Assembly: GCF_037975245.1 (NCBI RefSeq)
Contig: NC_092578.1
Coordinates: 13,252,321 to 13,316,320, forward strand
From: Apostichopus japonicus
Lineage: Eukaryota > Echinodermata > Holothuroidea > Aspidochirotida > Stichopodidae
DNA length: 64,000 nucleotides
Reading direction: 5' to 3'
Numbering within the stretch: the stretch's first letter is position 1; each line of letters begins with the position of its first letter. A program made the position numbers and the translations under genes. The notes below the pieces were generated by a model that made no database searches, was not told where the DNA came from, and worked only from the letters and a program-made list of their open reading frames with translations. Shown here piece by piece: positions 33,228 through 45,200 of this stretch.

Positions 33228-36200
33228 TCACCTATATCGCACTGGCCAATGAACCCGCCTACCTGATCGCGTAACGGTCTTTGGCTTGTGGTCAGGCTGT
33301 ATGAGTCCGGTGGGCGTATCGTCAGAGTGGCGTGTCTTGGTTGAAAGTTCGTCGTTCTCGAAAGAGGGCGTGGGCAAAGTAAGCGGTTCGGTCGGTTCCA
33401 CAAGTTCATCGTCTTCAGCATACGCGACCTTTAACCTGTCAATCGACACTGTGTCGTGTTTGCAATTGATGTCCAATACAAATGTTTTGTCCCCCCTGGA
33501 AATGACACGGAAAGGCCCTCGGTACGGAGGTTGCAGTGGACGTTTCACTGAATCGACTCTAACCCAAACATGTGTGCAGTGCTGAAGATCGTCGGACTGC
33601 TGCGCATGTCGTTGATTTGGCCTGGTGTCGGTTCGTTTTAAATCGGCCATCTGACGTTTCAGGCGGTCGACGAAAATTGTAGGATCAAGTTCGTTCACGT
33701 CAGGAACAGGAGATACCAGTTGACATGGCACGCGAAGAGTAGTACCGAAAACTAATTCCGCTGCACTGCACCCGAGGTCGGCTTTAAGCGTTGTACGTAT
33801 GCCTAACAAAACAAGTGGCAAAACCTCGGCCCACTTGGAAGGATCGCGTTGAGCTTTGATGGATGATTTGAGATGCCTATGGAAGCGTTCCACAAGCCCG
33901 TTGGATATCGGGTGATACGCAGTCGTACGTATTCGTTTGCTGCCGAGAAGAGCGGTCAGTTGTTTGAACAGAGCAGATTCGAATTGAGCGCCTCTATCCG
34001 TCGTTATAGTCGATGGCACACCGAAAGTGGAAATCCATCTGCTGACAAATGCTTCAGCTACAGTCTGGGCAGTGATATCTGGAATACAGATTGCTTCCGG
34101 CCAACGAGTGAAACGGTCGATAACGGTGAGGAGGTATTTGTACCCTTTTGACGGTGGGAGTGGGCCCACAATGTCCAAATGAATGTGTTCGAAACGAGCA
34201 TCGGGGACAGCAAAAGTACCAAGTGGCGTCGTCGTGTGTCGGTGCACTTTGGCGCGTTGGCAGGACTCACAGGATTTAGCCCATGACCTGACGTCTTTGT
34301 TTATGTTGGGCCACACGAAACGGTCCGTGATAAGTTTCCGTGTTGCTCTGAATCCAGGATGCGACATGGAGTGAAGTGAATTAAAAATGTCTTTCCGAAA
34401 CACCTTTGGTATAAACGGTCGAGGTGAACCGGTTGACATATCACACCATATCGTGCCAGGTGATGATGGGAGCGGAATCTCCTGAAAGTTCATGACAGTG
34501 GAGTCCTTCAATTCTTGAAGCTGAATGTCATTCTGTTGTTTTGCAGCGATTTGAGCAAAGTCGATCAGGGTAGATGCGGGCAAACCTTGACGGAATGCGT
34601 TAACGCCTAAACGAGACAGTGCGTCTGCGACGACATTGTCCTTTCCACTGACGTGGCGAATATCCGCCGTGAACTGGGAAACGAAATCCAGATGCCTTAT
34701 CTCTCTCGGTGAGTAGCGGTCGGTACTAGTTTTTAAAGCGTATGTTAGTGGTTTGTGGTCGGTGAGAATGAAGAATTGTCGTCCCTCTAGTATATGACGG
34801 AAATGACGTATTGCCGAGTATATTGCTAGTAGTTCACGACCAAATGCACTGTATCGCGATTCTGTCTCGCTTAGTTTTCGGGAGAAAAACGAGATTGGAT
34901 GCCAAACTCCTTCAATATTTTGCTGTAACACGCCTCCTAAGGCTTTATCCGAGGCGTCCACCATTAATGAAAGGGGTTTGGATGAGTCGGGATGCGTAAG
35001 GAGAGTTGCGTTGGCGAGCGCTCGTTTGCTCTCCTCGAATGATTCGGATGCTTCGTCATTCCAGTCAATCGGTGCTGACTTTGGCTTCTTTCCGGCTAAT
35101 AAGTCTGTTAACGGGTGTAAAATACTGGAACATCCCGGGATGAATCTCCTATAAAAGTTGACAAGTCCAAGATATTCTCGAAGTTTGCGTAACGAATTTG
35201 GTTTCGGAAATTCGGCTATGGCTTGCACTTTCTCCGGGAGAGGTGATATTCCTTTGGAGCTCAATTTGTGTCCAAGAAATTCAAGTTCTGGAACACCGAA
35301 CTGACACTTAGTTGGATTGATCACCACTCCGTAATCTGCGAGTCTGGCAAACAGCTGTTTAAGGTGACGGGTATGTTCCTCTGGGCATTTGCTGGCCACG
35401 AGTACGTCATCAATGTAAGTGTAGCAAAATGGCAAACCGCGCGTTACCTCGTCCATGAAGCGTTGGAACGTCTGGGCGGCATTGCGGAGTCCAAACGGCA
35501 TTCGTTTGAATTCGAAGAGGCCGAATGGGGTTGTGATGGCCGTTTTGCAAATATCGGAGTCTTCCACTGGGATTTGATGGTAGGCTCGCACTAGATCAAT
35601 TTTGGAATAAATTGATGTTCCCGACAGTGAAGTTGAGAAATCGTGAATGTGTGGAATAGGATAGCGGTCTGGAACGGTAACGTTGTTAAGGGCTCGATAA
35701 TCGCCACATGGCCTCCAATCTCCGTTCTTTTTGGGCACCATGTGTAGAGGGGATGACCAATTGCTGTTAGATTGTCGGACGATCCCAAGTTGCAGCATGT
35801 GGTCAAATTCTTGTCGAGCGATAGTTAGCTTGTTGGGCGGTAGACGACGTGTGCGAGAAAAAATGGGTGCTCCGATCGTGTTGATATAGTGCGTAACCGA
35901 ATGTTTCACCTGTGTTTCTTCAAAAGTTACCCGCAAAATTTCTGGGAATTCCTTTAATAGAGCATGATAAGGTGAATCGTTAGATGTTGTGGCAAACATA
36001 GGACAAAGGGACGTTTCTTCGGTTGAGATGCCTTCAATAGTGAGATTGGTTAACCTGTCGATAAGTGTATTATTTCGAATATCGACAAGTAATCCAAAAT
36101 ATCGTAAGAAATCACAACCGAGAATAGCAGTTTCCACGTCGGCGATCACAAAGACCCACGGAAAGTTCCTACGCAAACCAATATCGAGTGTTAGTGACTT

Positions 36201-36425
36201 GTGCCCGAAAGTGTCTATTTTGGTCCGATTTGCCGCTTGAAGATATGGCCCCTTTCCGCGATTATATAGGTCACAACGTACGGGGGGTACCACACTGACC
36301 GCTGCCCCTGTATCAATGAGAAAACGTTTCGTGGTGGTTCTGTCACGAATGTAAAACAGGCGGCTTCGATTTTGGCCAACGCTCGCCACCGTTACACGCT
36401 GGCCTGTTCGTTTTCCGGCTTTAAA
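33228..36425 (-). CDS. pol: Pol polyprotein (protease, RT, RNase H, integrase)
   Basis: This frame is open from about 36443 and reached from gag by a -1 shift at 36419-36425. Counting from the methionine at 36443, the domains are: aspartic protease with DTG at 44-46; reverse transcriptase with YIDD at 343-346; RNase H with the VDAS aspartate near 494 and TDHKPL near 559; and integrase. Integrase shows an HHCC zinc region (HPGFRATRK near 693, CESCQRAK near 726) and a D,D,E core near 755, 813 and 851, followed by a GPY/F module (PYRGPFRV near 976). No stop codon or missing catalytic residue was seen. An independent start at 36443 is possible but less likely than frameshifting. Confidence 0.95.
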   Translation of the reverse strand, partial: FKAGKRTGQRVTVASVGQNRSRLFYIRDRTTTKRFLIDTGAAVSVVPPVRCDLYNRGKGPYLQAANRTKIDTFGHKSLTLDIGLRRNFPWVFVIADVETAILGCDFLRYFGLLVDIRNNTLIDRLTNLTIEGISTEETSLCPMFATTSNDSPYHALLKEFPEILRVTFEETQVKHSVTHYINTIGAPIFSRTRRLPPNKLTIARQEFDHMLQLGIVRQSNSNWSSPLHMVPKKNGDWRPCGDYRALNNVTVPDRYPIPHIHDFSTSLSGTSIYSKIDLVRAYHQIPVEDSDICKTAITTPFGLFEFKRMPFGLRNAAQTFQRFMDEVTRGLPFCYTYIDDVLVASKCPEEHTRHLKQLFARLADYGVVINPTKCQFGVPELEFLGHKLSSKGISPLPEKVQAIAEFPKPNSLRKLREYLGLVNFYRRFIPGCSSILHPLTDLLAGKKPKSAPIDWNDEASESFEESKRALANATLLTHPDSSKPLSLMVDASDKALGGVLQQNIEGVWHPISFFSRKLSETESRYSAFGRELLAIYSAIRHFRHILEGRQFFILTDHKPLTYALKTSTDRYSPREIRHLDFVSQFTADIRHVSGKDNVVADALSRLGVNAFRQGLPASTLIDFAQIAAKQQNDIQLQELKDSTVMNFQEIPLPSSPGTIWCDMSTGSPRPFIPKVFRKDIFNSLHSMSHPGFRATRKLITDRFVWPNINKDVRSWAKSCESCQRAKVHRHTTTPLGTFAVPDARFEHIHLDIVGPLPPSKGYKYLLTVIDRFTRWPEAICIPDITAQTVAEAFVSRWISTFGVPSTITTDRGAQFESALFKQLTALLGSKRIRTTAYHPISNGLVERFHRHLKSSIKAQRDPSKWAEVLPLVLLGIRTTLKADLGCSAAELVFGTTLRVPCQLVSPVPDVNELDPTIFVDRLKRQMADLKRTDTRPNQRHAQQSDDLQHCTHVWVRVDSVKRPLQPPYRGPFRVISRGDKTFVLDINCKHDTVSIDRLKVAYAEDDELVEPTEPLTLPTPSFENDELSTKTRHSDDTPTGLIQPDHKPKTVTRSGRRVHWPVRYR

Positions 36426-37219
36426 TTGCTTGGATACTTGCATGGCGCTCTACATTTCCTGGCCTTATCACCAAATGATTGATGATACCAACAAATATCA
36501 CTGTCGACGTTACTGGGATTATTTGACTGGGAACTGAATCTTTGTCGGCTTCGAGATCGGCTTCGACTGCGCTCCCTGACCTCTGACTTTAGTGAAGCAA
36601 TTTGGGCAGTGAGTTCACGGACTTGTTCACTTAGTTGTTGCACTTCTGATTTTTGTGCCTGGGCCTGGGATGTTTGTATGGCAGCGATGGGAGGATATGC
36701 AGGAGTTACTTCCATGATTTTATCAGCTAACTCGGCTACGGTTTCTATCGGTGTGGTGTCGCTCATCGACGCCAGAATTAGTTGGGCGCTCGATGGAAGT
36801 CGCTGAACAAAAAGTTGTTTCAAAATGTTCGCATGAAGGGTGTTTGTTCCTAGCAGCTGACGCATTTTGCGCAACAGTTGCGTGGGTTTCCGATCCCCCA
36901 ATTCTTCAGAAATTAACAACTGGTGGAGCCGTTTTTGCTCCGAAGCCGTTGTTCGCTTAATCAACTCCTCCTTTAGTTTTTGATAGGGTTGTTCGCTTGG
37001 CTTACTTATGAGCAAGTCGCGTACTTCCTGGGCTATTTCCGGTTGTAGGGACGATATCACGTAGGAATATTTTGTATCCTCGTTAGTAACTCTCCTCGTT
37101 ACGAATTGCGCCTCAACCTGTGCGAACCAGATAATTGGGTCATTGGGCCAGTACGGAGGTAATTTAATACTAACTGCGGATAGCGATTGTTGTGTTTCGT
37201 GGGAATTTTCTGGATCCAT
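36392..37219 (-). CDS. gag: Gag-like protein with CHCC zinc knuckle
   Basis: The frame opens upstream at 37318, but the ATG at 37219 ([16 protein letters not shown]) is preferred because translation from there matches the typical start of this Gag family; it gives 275 residues. Central helices ([22 protein letters not shown]) are capsid-like. An RS repeat precedes the knuckle C243/H246/C256/C260 ([18 protein letters not shown]). The end overlaps pol by 52 nt in a different frame. Confidence 0.9.
   Translation of the reverse strand: MDPENSHETQQSLSAVSIKLPPYWPNDPIIWFAQVEAQFVTRRVTNEDTKYSYVISSLQPEIAQEVRDLLISKPSEQPYQKLKEELIKRTTASEQKRLHQLLISEELGDRKPTQLLRKMRQLLGTNTLHANILKQLFVQRLPSSAQLILASMSDTTPIETVAELADKIMEVTPAYPPIAAIQTSQAQAQKSEVQQLSEQVRELTAQIASLKSEVRERSRSRSRSRQRFSSQSNNPSNVDSDICWYHQSFGDKARKCRAPCKYPSNLKPENEQASV
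36419..36425 (-). promoter_or_regulatory. Programmed -1 frameshift heptamer TTTAAAG
   Basis: In the gag frame the site reads T TTA AAG, the X XXY YYZ pattern. Slippage by -1 gives TTT AAA GCC, exactly the pol frame. It lies 28 nt before the gag stop. A downstream stimulatory structure was not assessed. Confidence 0.8.
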
Positions 37220-37311
37220 GATGTACAGTATTATATTATTCCAATGCGAAAAACAGTAGTAAAAAATTATGCGATTTTTAGTACATGGGAAGTATTCAAG
37301 GCAACCTAGCT

Positions 37312-37332
37312 GAATCACGTCGGGGTCACCAC
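37312..37332 (-). promoter_or_regulatory. Primer binding site, tRNA-Trp type
   Basis: The plus strand reads AATCACGTCGGGGTCACCA, which I recognise as the 3' end of animal tRNA-Trp with CCA added (19 of 19 by memory). The site abuts the 5' LTR within 1-2 nt. Confidence 0.85.
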
Positions 37333-37860
37333 TTTAGACGCTAGGTATTATTAGGTGGTAAATTATATGAAAGATAAAAGTACGTCACTCACCTCAAACA
37401 CTACAGTCCTATTTGCGCTAGGTCGCCGTCTCGTACGAATACTACAGACAGGATCCAATTAAAAATCCAACACAAATTCCGCTATCAAAATCCTAATCCA
37501 TAAAAACAATTCGCCCGGAAGCGGGGCAACACGTATCCGATTTGATATTGAATAAAAGTAGGGAAAAACAATAAAAGTTTTCCGTTTAAGCGTAATTTCG
37601 TCGTAAGTATAAGCGTTGTCGATCCGTTGAATATCGTAATCCAAGTCGTAGTCGTTAGTCGTAAAAAGCTCTATACAATCTATCGTTGTGTGAAAGATTT
37701 CGCTTATCGTTCGTCGGAATAAAACCATCCATTGTTTTATCGAAACCAATGTCTCTTGACCTAGAATTAGTCATGACATTGATGGAGTGATTATCGATCG
37801 TAATTAATCTTATAAAAATGAGGGCGCACTTCCGATTTAAGAAAAGTGAAGTCCTCTACA
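37333..37860 (-). repeat. 5' LTR of Ty3/gypsy element
   Basis: 528 bp. A TTTATAAG TATA-like sequence lies near the outer end on the element strand. An open 96-codon frame appears identically in both LTRs and is a by-product of LTR identity. Confidence 0.93.
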
Positions 37861-38383
37861 GAAGTTTCAGCAGTCAAAATTAACAAAATGTCGAAATTTC
37901 GGACTGCATTGATTAATCCTTAATTTTTTACCATTTATATTGCAAATAGTCGGGAAAATAAATATTAGATATAATATATATGATATGATTTCTAAATTTC
38001 TTACGCAGCTGACACATGTCATCATAGGCCTATACGTGTTTTCCCACACGAAGCGGACATATTATATGGGTTTGATGTGATTTTTACATTTTGACGGTGC
38101 TACTTCGCCTACACGTACCATCAGACAATGCAGCCAATTGTGTGTGTGTCCAATTTAGTGTCAAAAGCTCCTCCATGCTCAGTAAACGGCTGGGACAATA
38201 TAGCTTTAAGTGGAAACATTGAATTGACATAGAATTCACCTTCAAATGTATAATGATATGTTGAATCAAAATACATGGTTGCCATGGAAACCGAGGTACG
38301 GCATAGTCACGTGGTTAAAAGTCAATGAATTTATTTAGCTAAATTTTGTGTAAAATTCTCCTTCTAAAAGTCTGTGCCGATTT

Positions 38384-38495
38384 TCTTCAACCTTGATGGG
38401 AAGGTACCCCAGGGTGAACTCTTGTGTTTCGCAAACTCCAGAACCAAAGGTCAAAGTAGCATTACCCTATTTCACACCGACACAAATGAAGTCAT
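38384..38495 (-). pseudogene. Exon-like segment related to 63888-63995
   Basis: The minus strand reads GNATLTFGSGVCETQEFTLG then YLPIKVEENRH, preceded by an acceptor-like AAATAG. A close copy exists at 63.9 kb. The frame closes about 20 codons downstream. Family not recognised; it may be a duplicated exon, a retained gene fragment or part of a repeat. Confidence 0.35.
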
Positions 38496-38829
38496 AGGCA
38501 CTGAATAAGACATAAAATGCAAACTGCAAATGAATTATACTGAAAGTTGACAAACAACAAAGTAAAAGATCTCAATGACCTGGATAAGCCCTTCTCCTGC
38601 ACATATCCGTAGGTTTGGTACCTCCGGTGTTTTTGAAAATTTCTCCCTCCCCCTCCCCCTCCCCCATCACCAGTTGCTTCTTCCACCTATGTCTAAACTG
38701 AGAACAATTTAGCGTGGATAGATGAATGATTGACAATGAGTGGTAATCTTCCTTGTGTTGAAAGTTAGTATAAAATGAAAAAAAAGAAGGGAAAATTCAC
38801 AATAATTTGATCCCTGTAAAGATGTGATT

Positions 38830-39158
38830 GTTGGCTCCAATTATAGCACGAGTAGCTAGGAAAGTTTGTAATTACGTAATCGAACTGCCACGGTCGTAAT
38901 CCACCTCAGGCTCTAAGATTAGCCTGTATAGCTTCTTAACAACATTAGGCTCTTTGTGTAAACAATGTGTGGAAATATGTTCATGTCTACAGTGTCATAA
39001 TCATACAGCGTTCACACAAAGACCCTCATACAAGAAAAATTATGAGGCAGGCGTTGCAGACTAATTGGTAAAAAGAGGTCATTTTATTACGACCATGGCA
39101 GGTCGATTACGGTAATATCAAGAAATTTTTCCATGATAGCGTGCTATAGTTGGGGTCT
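38830..39158. mobile_element. Foldback element with ~73-bp imperfect terminal inverted repeats
   Basis: The left arm (TTGGCTCCAATTATAGCACG to CGAACTGCCACGGTCGTAAT) recurs inverted at 39086-39158 with about 80% match. A related single arm is at about 58600-58660. No transposase. Confidence 0.7.
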
Positions 39159-39159
39159 A

Positions 39160-41199
39160 TACAACACCTTTAAAGTATCATTCTGGAGTCAGGACTCCAT
39201 GTAAAGCCTCTTTTCGCAAAGTAGGGTTCACAATGTTAACTGAGTAAACGGTATTTCAAGATTGGTAGCTAAGAATAAATGCACCCCCTTCTTTCACCAT
39301 TTTCGCAGGCCAGAATTCATGGTGAACTATTCATGCTATTAGTAAGTTTTGTTTTTCTCAAATGCTAACCGACAGTTTTTCGCATGAAAGTAATTATGTG
39401 GTTATACTACTATTTGCAAAACATCGCGAAAAAGAAGCAAAGCATTCAGTTTACGAGGGCACTCCAACAACTTTTTTTAAAACAGCGCCACTGACATCCA
39501 AGTACATGTTTGCGTGCGCCGACGCGACGCGTATACCATGCATCAATGCGTGCGTACCCGGCCGTACGTACCCCCGTGTATGCAATGAAGGTGCAACAAA
39601 ATGATCAGACATTGATGTAGGCTACGGTTAGTACCGCTAGTCAATTGCTTTTGGGTTCAATAATTATATGCGTTACTGTTAGAAACTTATTTTTAAACAA
39701 ACGCAGAATGAATGGGACCGGATGGCCTAGCTAGACCCCGCCTAACCTTAAATTTATGTTAGATGTAGCTCCTACGAGTCCTAGAGTAGACTAGGCTTGC
39801 CGCCTAGACTAGGACCTACGTTTGATTTTAGGCAAGTTAGCCGGAACATCCCAACTTAGTTGTACTGTCATGTAATTTTGTTTTGCTCCATTGTATTGTA
39901 ATTGTCTTGATTAGTTAATTGTTGTCATTAAATTATGCTACCTTAGGCCCTAACATTAGGTCTTCATTTTTTTTACCCAGGGCCATATATAGGCCTTCCT
40001 GAATTTTTAACATGCCTTCGGCCGGGTTACAATAGGCCTACAGTAAGGATGGTGTCCGATATTGTGGAAGGGAATGCACAGAGTGACCCAAAGCTGCCAA
40101 TATGCTACAATTACTAACAACACTTAGAATTTAGGCATAGTATTAAGTAGTAACACTAACACTGTAACAGTTATATTTATTTGAACCCAGCATTAAGTTC
40201 TGGACATAGGCTAGCCCAGGCCTAAGCCTAAACAAAAAACATGTCCAACCTATATAAAACACTAGGCCTAAGTTAGATTTATTATGTTAATCCACTGTTT
40301 TATTTGAGGCAATAGATAAATTGACAACAGAAAAGCAAAGTTATGCAAATTATCATTATATTTTTATTTTTATATTAACAACAGGTCACCGAACGATGAA
40401 ACTTAATGCAATACTTCACGGTCATCATGGCTTTAACCAGCTGCCTATCCAACAATTCCTTGGATGGCCACATGAATTCACCTGCTTCAAACTTTATGAA
40501 AAGGTATACATAGTAGCTGATATGATTTTAAGATCAGCGAGTAAGAACTTCCCAAGATACTAAAGGGAAATGACTGGATTCATATGTTTGAAAAATGAAA
40601 CCATCTTAACTTTTGTGATGCAAAAATCATGGAATTGTTTATTTCTGTTAGCTTGGTAACCTTGGTAGCTCAGATACTTACCAAACTGATTTTGTAAAAA
40701 CCAAAAAAGTTGTATTGATATACATCTTCCATCGATGTTAAGTTTAATGTTTTGTCAAGTACAAAAATTAATATTATGACTAAAAGAATTTATTGCTTAC
40801 AGAATTATTAGCCCTTTTAAGGTATGTTAATAAAGCAATGATTCCACTCAAAGAAAGTTGAGTCATGTCATTCTCATTTTAAAGTCCTCTTTACATCTGT
40901 ATATTAAATTTGCATTATTTAATAAATCAAGTATGGCATTGCATCAATCCTGATCTGTTTCCTGTGCATCTAAAGTTTTGACTGGCTTCCCCGCATTCTT
41001 ATCCATCTGATTTTAGTACCCGGGGACCACTTGAAACACCATTACAGGCATCCGATGAGAGAACATCTAGGACAACTCCATCTTCATCCCCTCAGATGTC
41101 TCACATGAGATTCCATGCAATGCATTTGCTCACTGGGTGCAAGACGTGACCACTCACCATGGTGAGAAATGATAGACACACAAGCAGTGAGTGATTTTA

Positions 41200-41200
<1 letters not shown>
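39160..41200. other. No recognised gene
   Basis: Short open frames only (80 codons at 39362 and at 40321, plus strand), neither resembling a known family. The 39.7-40.3 kb part is rich in TAGGCCTA-type words. Confidence 0.4.

Positions 41201-41203
<3 letters not shown>

Positions 41204-41286
<83 letters not shown>
41204..41286. repeat. (TA)n microsatellite
   Basis: Near-pure TA run, adjacent to a short inverted-repeat element (41325-41377) also found beside the TA run at 61.8 kb. Confidence 0.95.
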
Positions 41287-41289
<3 letters not shown>

Positions 41290-41377
41290 TGGTATATTTG
41301 TTTACTTCAACGCATGATAGCTGGGACTTAGGTTTACCTCGGGGATAGGTTTACCTGACACCAGGTAAACCTAAGTC
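41287..41377 (-). mobile_element. Short element with CTTAGGTTTACC inverted repeats, attached to (TA)n
   Basis: CTTAGGTTTACC (41327-41338) and GGTAAACCTAAG (41364-41375) are inverted. The flank towards the TA run matches 61710-61757 in inverted orientation, so both are copies of one element with a TA-rich end. Confidence 0.5.
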
Positions 41378-42237
41378 TAGGGTCTTCTTGTTCAATCAAT
41401 TTCACTTCCTTTGAGGAATGATTATTTCGAGTTAAGAGAAAACCTCATAAACTTTTCAATTCCGAAGTTACAAAAAAAAAATCGTTCATTTAAAGGGTAA
41501 AATTTCCCCTCAAAAGTGGAGGTAATTCCGAAGGGTATATAACAGAATTACGAACATGGTATATATGTTGATCCCAACTTTACACCTCGATTTTGACCAA
41601 ATGCGGCAATATATAGTTCCGAAACTTAAAGGTTCCTCTAATTACACTGAAATCTTCGTAATTGTACTTTTTCTTCCATTAATTTGGGATATTTAAGAAA
41701 ATAAGAGTTTCTATTTTAACTGGCAAATTTACACGTAACGAAACAACGCCCCCACACATAAGCAGTTCTTTCTGTGTTCGGTGGCAGGGCAGTCGATCGG
41801 ATCGTATCGTTGCTATCCCAATAGCCTACATTCAACGTTACTTTATGTGGCCTAGCCATGTAGTCTACAAAGGAAAGTGCCGCAGGTTACCGTAAACGTT
41901 TCCCATTTGAAGTTGGCTTTTGGACTTTGGTGCAGTATATGCATTGTAAGTAAATTCCTTAAAAGTGTTCCGGATATATTAATAACATTTAGAGTAAATA
42001 CCTTCATGCTGAACACAAATAAAGTAAGACCATGGTTAGAGTTAGAGTAGACTAGCCTAGGCCTAACGTTAGCCCTAAATTGGACCTATCAGTATTACTG
42101 GCTATGGTAAATCGCAGCTGCCTGCTACTGCCTTTGCTGATACTCGGAATATAAATGTGATACATAAATTAAAGTATATACTTGTAACAGACTGGTCAAC
42201 CTACACATTTTGCAGCCTGGTGATCTTCCAGATCTTT

Positions 42238-42660
42238 TAAAGTAAAGGCTTAATAATTGACGCACCTCCAAATATTACTAGGCCTAGGCCCTACTAGTAC
42301 TAGGCTACTATTACTATATACTAGCCTACTACTACTGTAGCTAGTACTAGCAACTATACAGCAGGCAACCATAACTTTTTGCAGCCAAGCAGAGTTAAAT
42401 ATTTCATGAGTTTGAATCCATTTCAGGTATTTGCTGATCAAATTGTTTCTGTGCATGTTTTGGGGCATTTGGAAATCTTACTCCCTAAAAATAACCAAAA
42501 TTACCTCAATATAATACCACTAATCTCTGGGACCTGACCTTTCTGAAGTTAGAGGCTCAGAGCATAGCAAACAGCATCCAAAGATAATGGATGTTTACTT
42601 AGGCCTTCACTACAGTAAGCTCATCGACAGATGTGTCAATTTAGGAGTATGAAATGACTT
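42238..42660 (+). repeat. Dispersed repeat, copy 1 (related to 60197-60790)
   Basis: Starts AGTAAAGGCTTAATAATTGACGCACCTCC and contains CTCAGAGCATAGCAAACAGC. Roughly 80-85% similar to the copy at 60.2 kb with a deletion inside. The right terminal repeat was not found. Confidence 0.75.
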
Positions 42661-44943
42661 GCATTCGTGCGATGCAATTTTGAACCATTTTACGAAATAT
42701 AAATCTTTGGGTATGTCTCAATCTCTCTGACATAAAATAAGGCAGTCAGAAAGTCACAACTCCACAAAAACAGATACACAAGCAAACGGAACACTACAGT
42801 AAAAGAAAGGGCCTGACAGATTCCATAAACGAGTTACAAAAGTAAAAAATGTGAAAACGTTTGCCGTCTCAGTACAATATTCATCCCCACAATATTCTCT
42901 ATATGTGTTAGTGTGCATCACTAAGCCCTGTGCGTACAGTAGTAGTGGTGTGTCATTGGTTCTGATTCAGAGAACTAAGTCACACAGGGCCTCAGTGTAG
43001 CAGTGTACAACAATTTTTTGTACTGTAACATGAGTTTTTTCCCCCTGCACCTATGGGATGAATCATGGCTGAAGGTAAACAATTGAGTATTCATTTTAGA
43101 ATAACAACGCAATCATGGCTAAGTAATTTAGGCATTTTGATATTAACGTTATGATGTGGGTAGTGTTAATAGTGCTGAAGTAATAGCTTGATCAAAAGTA
43201 TTCCTCAAAGTCCCACAATGCCTTTACAGGGTGACCTACTGTACAGTCACTTGAGCACTTAGGAGTTTTTGCAAAAAGAGCAAATTCCTTGTCCAAAATT
43301 GCTAGGTTTGATCCAGTTTTACGGAGTCCCATAACAAAAGAACACAGTCTGTGATATATCAATGGAAAAGTGTAAAGATTCAATGTAACATATTTGAAAG
43401 GATTAGAGTATGTTGAAAAACCACCAGCTATGCATTTTAAGGAAATAAACAGTACCTCATTGAACCTTGCATTGTGTTCACACTAATGAGTTATGAAATT
43501 GTTATCAGTGTCTTCATCATTAAAAGCTATTAATTAGGTTGATCAATGGTCTCACATATTAGTGCAATCACAGAGGTTAAATTTCAATCAGGTTATAATG
43601 CCAAGGGAATCCAGACCTACTTCATAGAAAAAAATTAAAAAAAATTCATGGCTCCTATAAAAATCATTCATGATAAAAACCAGCATACTGTACATACAGT
43701 ATGTGCAACTAAAGTAGTTTCATATTGGGTATCATGTCCAAATAAAAGCTCTTGATTGTATTCAGTTTTCATACTTTTAAAAATGACCATCTGTGTGCAG
43801 TAATTTGGTGTTAGTAAGTAACATGAAAACGCACAAGACTAATGTTCAACAGGCACTAGATAGTTCTCATGTCCATAGCACAAACCAGGGAGTTGTTCCA
43901 TTACAACTCCCAGCACGAACAGGCTATTATGATCAGAGTTGTTATGGAACAAATAAAACTCCCTTGTATGATGTTAGAACTGTACTGTGTGACAAAACAC
44001 TTATATGCATACATGTGGTAACATGTTGCTATGATCCGATACTACCTGGTTGGGTGTATAAATAGATCACCATTATGCAAACTTCACATGGTTTCCATTA
44101 TGTAATAAGTTTCATTTTATGAATTTGTCAATCTGACATGTACGCTACTGTATATGTGTAGGCTGCATGTACAACTTATTGTATCTTAATAATATACAGC
44201 AAAAAACTATTGAGAACTGTGATAAACAACATTTTCAAAGTGACAGTTGGGGATCTAAAAAGACCACTGAAAGCCTTCTGTAGCGATATAACATGATACT
44301 AAACATTATATATCTCTGCAAGCTAGTGTACCCTGCTTTGAGACGCATGGTTTAAATAAGGTTTTCACAAGTTTGCCCTGTTGACCCAACCACTGGCCTA
44401 GACATACCAATAAATAGATCTATCCATGCTTCAAATTGAGTTTTCACAATTTGACCATTTTTACCTAAATTACCTTTGACCTTCACCAAAAACAATAGGC
44501 TTCTTGTACTTGTGATGCATCTATACATACATACTGTACCAACTATGAGATCTGTCCAATAAAGCTTACTGTCATGAGAAACTGTGTTTACAAGCTAGGA
44601 TCACAAACACAGTACTCCTACCAATGCACACGCACACATATGCCATCGTGAGTGGAAAGTTTCAACATCATTGAAACCAAACATTAAAAATGAACTCGGT
44701 CATAATGCCAAAGTCTGTGTACACGAGTAGTCCTGAGCTTAAACCCCAAATGATACGTTGAGGGACTAAATGTACCGGTATACATAGTCTAGGGTGCATG
44801 CAATTTTTTAGTAAATGAACTGCATGCAGGATGAGGCATTGAACCATGCATGAATACTCAGTCAATCTCTTGAAGTGATTGCATGCTAAATTCCTGGGTA
44901 CAACTTACATACCAAATAATAGATCAATATGTGTATAGCCTAG
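42661..44943. other. No recognised gene
   Basis: AT-rich sequence. It includes a small GGGAGTTGTTCC / ACAACTCCC hairpin near 43890 that resembles the one at 63821-63851. Confidence 0.4.
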
Positions 44944-45200
44944 TGTATAGCCTAGTGTATAGCCTAGTGGTTAACGCCGGCGTCTCCCAGTCATGAGATC
45001 CCCGGTTCGATTCCCCGCCGACAGCAATGTGTGTCGTCTGGCAAGGGTGTTGTTCAATAACAATTTCCTGACATGGACGTTAAATGAATGTGTGCCGAGA
45101 GATTGGCTTCGGTCAGCTTGCGAGTCTATAAGCCTCCATGGCTTCTTTCGCGAGTTCCTGCTTGCGGGAAGATCACATATACATACATACATACATACAA
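44944..45200 (+). mobile_element. tRNA-derived SINE, copy 1
   Basis: A pol III A box (TAGCCTAGTGG) and B box (GGTTCGATTCC) lie in a tRNA-like head. A non-tRNA body follows, with a (CATA)n tail at 45177-45200. The 5' end carries extra TGTATAGCCTAG copies. The head cannot fold as a complete tRNA with a normal anticodon arm. Confidence 0.85.

Larger units (their letters stand above)
32617..37860 (-). mobile_element. Complete young Ty3/gypsy LTR retrotransposon, CsRn1-like
   Basis: The 5.24-kb element has LTRs of 527 and 528 bp, intact gag and pol, a PBS, a polypurine tract and a 4- to 7-bp target duplication starting GAAG (32613-32616 and 37861-37864; shared bases make the exact length ambiguous). 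The PBS matches the 3' end of tRNA-Trp. The Gag Cys-His box has the unusual C-x2-H-x9-C-x3-C form. From memory, both traits mark the CsRn1 clade. No envelope gene and no chromodomain are present. Near-zero LTR divergence indicates a very recent insertion. Confidence 0.95.

Noticed and set aside
33074-33421. 115-codon minus-strand frame at the end of pol
   Set aside because: Overlaps the pol frame and the LTR in another phase; it has no env-like features such as a signal peptide or membrane anchor.
44960-45030. Possible tRNA gene
   Set aside because: A and B boxes are present, but the arms do not fold as a full tRNA and a non-tRNA body with a CATA tail follows, so it is a SINE.
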